A DNA stretch of 64,000 nt from Uloborus plumipes (Eukaryota > Arthropoda > Arachnida > Araneae > Uloboridae), in assembly GCA_038373865.1 (NCBI GenBank), contig JAXGGA010005186.1, positions 16,479-80,478 of the forward strand, in the 5' to 3' direction. The translations under genes and the position numbers were made by a program. Each line of letters starts with the position of its first letter. Positions within the stretch are counted from its first letter, which is position 1. Positions 58,903 through 64,000 of this stretch are shown here, piece by piece. Under the pieces are notes generated by a model. That model made no database searches and was not told the DNA's origin. It worked only from the letters and a program-made list of their open reading frames with translations.

Positions 58903-59553
58903 CAGGGTGTCCACTCCAATCGTGGACCAATAGCTAATTTCTAAACCGTTAGAGATAAGCATATAGTTTATTTAGGAAAAAATCTCCAAATTACGAAAGG
59001 AATTTTGGGTCTATTCAATGTTTTTCAAAAAATCAAATTTTGAAAAAGTTACGAAATTTAAATTTTTATACAGCCGCCCAGTTCTATCAATCATATTTAG
59101 AAAAACATTCTTGACACTGTAACGTTTAAAACTAAAAAAAAATCACTCTTCTACCACAAAAATTGACCAAGTTATGACGTTTTGAAAAATCAAGATTTTG
59201 ATGGATTTCATGACGTCATCCAGAGATCACTTAAGGGACCGTATGCGAAATCCATCAAAATCTTGATTTTTCAAAACGTCATAACTCGGTCAATTTTTGT
59301 GGTAGAAGAGTGATTTTTTTTTAGTTTGAAACGTTATAGTGTCAAGAATGTTTTTCTAAATATGATTGATAGGACTGGGGGGCTGTATAAAAATTTAAAT
59401 TTCGTAACTCTTTCAAAATTTGATTTTTTGAAAAACATTGAATAGACCCAAAATTCCTTTCGTAATTTGGAGATTTTTTCCAAAATAAACTATATGCTTA
59501 TCTCTAACTGTTTAGAAATTAGCTATTGGTCCACGATTGGAGTGGACACCCTG
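58903..59553. mobile_element. 651-bp palindromic element, TA-flanked
   Basis: It begins CAGGGTGTCCACTCCAATCG and ends with the exact inverse, bounded by TA (58901-58902 and 59554-59555). The arms pair over about 290 bp, and the short loop around 59210-59245 includes ATGACGTCAT. No coding capacity. A foldback-type element of unknown superfamily that targets TA. Confidence 0.9.
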
Positions 59554-59567
59554 TATTTTGCACTATA

Positions 59568-59915
59568 CACTGCCAAAAATGAACTGTTGTTTTTACAGTA
59601 TAATACTAGCAGCCGAAGTTTCTATTTAAAACTGTAAAATGCACAGTAATAAACTAAAACTAACAATTTTACAATTTCTTACTGCAAAGTTAGCAATTTT
59701 AATGGTAATTGCCTTAAAATTTAGCTGTATTATACTGTAAAAACAACAGTATAATACTGGCAGTAGAGATTCCAGTTTAAAACTGTAAAATAAACGGTAA
59801 TAAACTGAAAAATTAGCATTTTTAGTTTATTACTGTAAATTTAGCAATTGTTACAGTTTATCATTGTAAAATTTGCTGTATTATACTCTAAAAACAACAT
59901 TCATTTCTTACAGTG
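59568..59915. mobile_element. ACTGTAAAA miniature element, copy D (dimer)
   Basis: It starts CACTGCCAAAAATGAACTG after TA (59566-59567) and ends TTCATTTCTTACAGTG. The ACAGTATAATACT(A/G)GCAG block occurs near 59595 and 59746, a period of 151 bp. It lies only 14 bp from the preceding palindrome. Confidence 0.83.
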
Positions 59916-60974
59916 TGTAGCTCCCATAGCAATTAGAATTTTGCGTTATGCAACTTAAAAGTAAGAAATGTACCAACGTGTAGTTTTTGAAGTTCACTAA
60001 ATTTCATTAGCACTCATTCCTCCGCTTTCTCTCTGTCTTTTTATTGTGTAGTAAATATAAAGGTGTTTTTAATGACGAAAGAAAGTTACTGTTTTTCTTT
60101 TGTGTGGATATTTTGTATTATAGAACTACAGAAGATAAGCAAGCATTTTATTGTTAGCTTTTTAGCCAAACTTAGTCTATTCGGGGTTATTTTAATGTCG
60201 CAATGTTTATCAGGCGGTTTAATTGTGGCTTCACTGATAGTAAAAAATACAGCATTGAAACTAAGTTTTGTTAAAATTACTTCAAAAAATATTTTTGTTT
60301 AAATTTTCAACCATATTCGAATGATGATCTTAGTTTTCCCACAAGCAGAAAAAAACAGCCATGAGGCAACCTTTTCTGTTAGTTTCAAAGTTACTTCTCT
60401 TAATACCATTTTGAAATTAATAAGTAACGTAGTATGCTGAATAAGACTTGACTGAAGACATTAGTGATCTTTTTTCTATTTTTGATATAATACTTGAAGA
60501 ACTTTCTCAGGGACGATAACAGAAATTCGTCGAAAATTGGGTACAGAAAAGAATTCCTTCAATTAAGCTCTTTATACGATCATTTTTTAGTACAGGTAAT
60601 TAAACATGTTTTCCACAATATAATAAGCTTAAAACTACATTAACTTAGACTATCAGCTAAAATGAATTTATTGTTAAGTACTCGTATACTACGACTTGGT
60701 GTCATCTAATAAAAAGGTGGAGAAATTTATAAACTAGAAATACTTATGAATAGATAAAGTTGGTATGATGCATTTTTTCCAAAGAAAGGAAAAATTTAGT
60801 ATTATTTGTCCATTAAGCTGTAAATTACCGCCTTTTAGTCAAGGCTAAGGCAGAACTACTTGCAATATTCTGACAGTCCAGTTATGCCATCTGGAAACTT
60901 CAGTTTTGTCCTTGTTAGGAACTCATCGGTCTGGAATACTGATGAACTGAGCGGGATAACGATAAATTGCAAAT
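59916..60974. other. AT-rich intergenic sequence
   Basis: The 79-codon frame at 60063-60302 is hydrophobic but has no recognisable family. No other feature. Confidence 0.45.
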
Positions 60975-60976
60975 TA

Positions 60977-62403
60977 CACTGGCGGAAAAAAAAATCCCAA
61001 CACCAAGAAAGACTTGTGTTAGATAAACGAAATTTGGTAGGCGTGTTTATACAGCTGAAAGATGACATCGATTGAAATTTCGTGTTCCGCGCATAAGTGT
61101 GGCGCAGCTGGCGTCACTCAGAATATGCAAATAAGGCTTGTTTTAAAAGCGTGTTGTGAAGCTCGTGTGTATTATTTTTCCGTGAAATTTAACGAATTGC
61201 GTTCATGTTAGCCAGGAATACCTTTAAGAAGACGAAGAAGCCATTATCAACAGCTCACCGAGTTTGAACGAGGTCGTACAATTCGGCTACGAAAAGGTGG
61301 ATTTTCATTTCGCGATATTGCAGAAAGACTTGGGTGGGAATGTTTCCACCATGCATGATTATTGGAAGCTATGGGCAAGGGATGGTACTACCTCAAGAAG
61401 ATCGAGTTCCGAGCTACCACGTGGCACGACTGAGAAGGAAGATCGCCGAATCTTGCGTACGGCTGTGGCGCATCGTTCTGCATCTGCGGCTGACATTCGA
61501 GCTGCAGTTGATACCGTCGTGACCCAAGGAACGGTAAGAAACTGTTTACTTCGAGTACAGCTCCGAGCCCGGCAGCCTGTAGCCGGTATTCCATTGACTG
61601 CAAACCATTGCCTTTTCCGACAGCAGTGGTGCCACGACAGAGCTCACTGGAGGTCGGAGTGGAGATCTGTTGTAATTTTTGATGAAAACAGATTCTGAAT
61701 TAGTGCCAGTGGTGGCTGTATATTGGTCAGAAGGAGGCCAGGGGACCGCCTGCATCCAAGCGGTCTACGGCCTAGACACACGGGACTCACACCTGGAGTT
61801 ATGGTCTCTGGAGCAATTTCCTACGACAGCAGAGGCATTCTTGTGGTTATCCCAAACTCACTGACTGAAAATTTGTCATCAGTCTGTTAATTTAACCAGT
61901 AGTACAGCCCTTCATGAGTAGCATTCAAGGGGGCGTTTTCCAACCGGATAACGCTCGCCCTCACATCGCTGCTGTAACGCAATGTGCTCTACAGAGTGCT
62001 GACATGTTACCATGACCTGAAAATTCACCAGGTCTGTCTCCAATTGATAACGTATGGGATATCCTGGGATGGCACCTCGAGCATCATCCACAGTCAGCAA
62101 TGACGGTCCTAGTATTGACACAGCAAGTGCAACAAGCATGGAACTCCATACCACAAAGTGACATTCGGTACCTGTATGACATAATGCATGCACGCTTGCA
62201 GGCTTGCCTTCAAAATTCTGGAGGTTACACCCTCTATTAAATTAACATAATTTCACATTTGCACAGCATTTTCTTGAGCTGAAATTAGCCAGTGATCTTG
62301 TGCATTTAATCAATTAAACATGTTAACTAGACAATTGCATTACCCAAATTTCATTACTCTACGGCAATTTTTTCTTGGTGTTGGGATTTTTTTTCCGCCA
62401 GTG
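60977..62403 (+). mobile_element. Old Tc1-like element with CACTGGCGGAAAAAAA ends
   Basis: Inverted termini CACTGGCGGAAAAAAAAATC and inverse, continuing into CCAACACCAAGAA, are bounded by TA (60975-60976 and 62404-62405). The length is 1427 bp. It holds one decayed transposase gene. This type is, from my knowledge, frequent in spider genomes. Confidence 0.93.
61218..62240 (+). pseudogene. Tc1-like transposase, heavily mutated
   Basis: The likely original start now reads ATA (61218-61220), followed by RRRRSHYQQLTEFERGRTIR and an HTH segment. A frameshift near 61335 moves to the frame containing GNVSTMHDYW, an arginine-rich linker with RGTTEKEDRR, and a degenerate first catalytic block VVIFDENRF. 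Then come a stop (61696-61698) and more shifts. The second catalytic block appears as PDNARPH. The third reads SPIDNVWD, so the catalytic glutamate is replaced by aspartate, with an in-frame stop between. I count 32 residues between the last two acidic positions, two fewer than classic Tc1. The C-terminus ends SGGYTLY and TAA (62238-62240). The 93-codon minus frame at 61912-62193 is antisense. Confidence 0.9.
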
Positions 62404-62568
62404 TATTTGTTCAATTTTTTAGCTTTATTTTTATATTGTTCTTATTTGTGTACTCAAACCTTTTGATTTCAACTTCTATGTTATTTAAATTAAGTCATTT
62501 ACTAACTTTTTTACCGCTAAGTTGGTTAGAAATACTACAAGGTAATAACGTAATATATTCTGGGAAAA

Positions 62569-63041
62569 ACATGATTTTTTTATTTGTCCCTGCAATGTTG
62601 CAACTAGGAATGATTTCGCAAGAACAAGATAGATTCCATTCCTTGCTATATCAGACGGACATTAATATTTTTTTTATTCGCCCCTGCAATGTTGCAACTT
62701 GGGAATGATTTCGCAAGAACAAAATAGATTCCATTCCCTGCTATATCAGAGGGACTTTATGATTTTTTTTATTTGCCTCTGCAATGTTGCAACTTGGAAT
62801 GATTTCGCAAGAACAAGATAGATTCCATTCCTTGCTATATTAGAGGCACATTATGATTTTTTTTATTTGCCCCTGCAATTTTGCAACTTGGAATGATTTC
62901 CCAAGAACAAGATAGATTCCATTCCTTGCCATATCAGAGGGACATTATGATTTTTTTTATTTGCCCCTGCAATGTTGCAACTTGGAATGATTTCACAAAA
63001 ACAAGATAGATTCTATTCCTTGCTATATCAGAGGGACATTA
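62569..63041. repeat. Tandem array, five units of about 93-95 bp
   Basis: Each unit reads TGATTTTTTTTATTTGCCCC, then TGCAATGTTGCAACTTGGAA, then GATAGATTCCATTCCTTGCT, and ends near ATATCAGAGGGACATTA. Units start near 62571, 62665, 62760, 62854 and 62948. Divergence is only a few percent. The 90-codon frame at 62436-62708 is partly this repeat. Confidence 0.93.
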
Positions 63042-63450
63042 CGACGAAGTGTCCACACACACACACAGCTGGAGTCCCGAGGCTTTCTCGGAAATTGGCC
63101 AGTTTGCGGAGCCGCTCAAGAGCTTCATCGTCCTCGTTAGGGACAAAGGGACCTGAATAATGGATGGATGCTGGATCGGCTCCTTTCATATTTCATCCCC
63201 GACCTTCCTTAATTGAGCCGAACGAGTTCAGAGAGGACGCGACACCTGAATAATTGAGCAGCCATCCGAGGAAGCCAGCTGTCGGGAGCATCTGGAGGGC
63301 AGGGATTTATGCAGGTTGCCTCCCGAAACCTCTTGCTTCCGAGACGTGCTGCTGTACACCGGCACGGCATTCTTGAGCACAGGATCAACAAACCTCTGTT
63401 GCTCATATACAAGCTACAAGAAACACCGTCATCACCATAGTTTGAGCGAA
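63042..63450. promoter_or_regulatory. GC-richer island with two CCTGAATAAT words
   Basis: Unique GC-balanced segment next to the tandem array and a short (CA)n. CCTGAATAATGG near 63152 and CCTGAATAATTG near 63246 share their core with the inverted words of the 49-kb island. CCTTAATTGAGC is also homeodomain-like. No recognised protein. Regulatory role is inferred. Confidence 0.32.
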
Positions 63451-64000
63451 GTAGCTGAAAAGACGCATTTTTGGGAATGATGGAAGGGTGAAAATTTAGA
63501 AAGGGTGTTTTCCGTGTGGTGCTGTTTTGCTTTCAAGAGGTTTTTTTCTTATTAAACTTATTTCGTCCTTAGCTCTTAATTGATTTCAATTAAAACATGT
63601 TAAGTTTCAATAATACTAGAGATAGAGATATAATCTGGATTGCTAGGGTGGAAAATGCCTGGCAAAATTTCAACTCGGTAGTGTGTCCAACAGTTCTTCG
63701 AGAGTTAAACACTATCAGCTCCTCTCCCCCCCCCCCCCACTTTGTAAATGAAAAAAATCCTGCGTTTTACTGGCTCGGCTCTATAACTGTAGAGCGAAAA
63801 AATTCCTTGTAATAGAGATCTTATTGCCAAATCCCGTATAATGGAATGAGCAAGCAATTATTCAAGAGAAGAGGATAAGGTATAATAAAATAAGTCAACC
63901 GGTTTCCATGAGTTCAAAATAATTCTTCTTAAGCCATTTTCCCGAGTAGTTGGTTACTCCTCTAAATTTCAGTTAACAAAACTAAACCTGCTCCAACAAT
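63451..64000. other. Intergenic sequence to window end
   Basis: AT-rich, with a C run near 63727-63738. The 71-codon frame at 63597-63812 has no recognisable feature. Confidence 0.45.

Noticed and set aside
60940..60972. CTGATGA that might start a second hammerhead core
   Set aside because: No stem II closing into GAAA is present downstream. The sequence reads GATAA and no stem III follows.
62569..63041. Possible CRISPR array
   Set aside because: The repeats are contiguous tandem units without unique spacers, in a eukaryotic context.
1..64000. tRNA and rRNA genes
   Set aside because: No cloverleaf with recognisable A and B box sequence, and no rRNA-like conserved segment, was seen on either strand. 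A dedicated scan could still find a diverged tRNA-derived SINE.
1..64000. Viral or endogenous viral genes
   Set aside because: No polymerase, capsid or envelope-like reading frame was recognised.

Overview
This window looks like a gene-poor stretch of a large, AT-rich arthropod nuclear genome, most likely a chelicerate and probably a spider. That is an inference from the absence of operon-like coding, the long homopolymers and microsatellites, the dense TA-flanked and 8-bp-duplication DNA transposons, and Tc1-like transposase types I associate with spider genomes. No long open reading frame reads as an ordinary host gene. Nearly all short open frames are chance frames or broken transposases. 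The one host-like coding piece is a FLYWCH zinc-finger exon at about 7.1-6.85 kb on the minus strand. A degenerate coding remnant of unknown origin lies at 36.6-37.4 kb.

Transposon layer. Two nearly identical Tc1/mariner elements of the D90D36E type sit at 32.1-33.3 and 54.4-55.6 kb. They differ by four substitutions and two single-base indels, and each has its own frameshift. An older D36E relative on the minus strand (12.8-14.7 kb) is split by a 693-bp hAT-like insertion with an 8-bp target duplication. Two further broken Tc1 copies lie at 42.3-43.1 and 61.0-62.4 kb. hAT-type non-autonomous elements with readable 8-bp duplications are at 4.1-5.6, 6.36-6.75, 13.2-13.9 and 26.6-27.0 kb, and a larger relic lies at 23.1-26.2 kb. 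Long palindromes occur at 30.8-34.9 kb (about 1.05-kb arms, TTAA-flanked, with a Tc1 in the loop), 39.7-41.2 kb (about 0.7-kb arms, TA-flanked) and 58.9-59.6 kb. A TA-flanked small element built on ACTGTAAAA-type repeats occurs four times, three times as a dimer and once as a monomer. Other small palindromic elements lie at 1.75, 21.8, 37.7, 46.5, 49.5, 49.9 and 57.2 kb. The 49.5-kb element carries a degenerate hammerhead-ribozyme-like core on the minus strand.

Between these repeats are islands of higher GC that are non-repetitive within the window (0.46-1.09, 2.74-2.96, 8.4-8.76, 17.4-17.64, 18.9-20.2, 35.75-36.06, 45.35-45.9, 47.86-48.27, 49.04-49.39, 53.5-53.85, 57.5-57.95 and 63.04-63.45 kb). 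Several contain clustered homeodomain, posterior-Hox/Caudal-like or Runt-like motifs. They could be conserved cis-regulatory elements in a gene desert. That is inference and needs cross-species alignment.

The remaining sequence is AT-rich with tandem repeats (10.0-10.6, 20.85-21.44, 24.0-24.6, 47.15-47.67, 62.57-63.04 kb) or nothing recognisable. I found no CRISPR array, rRNA, tRNA, prokaryotic system or viral gene. The most notable items are the palindromic elements, the dimeric/monomeric small-element family, the hammerhead-like motif and the GC-rich islands.
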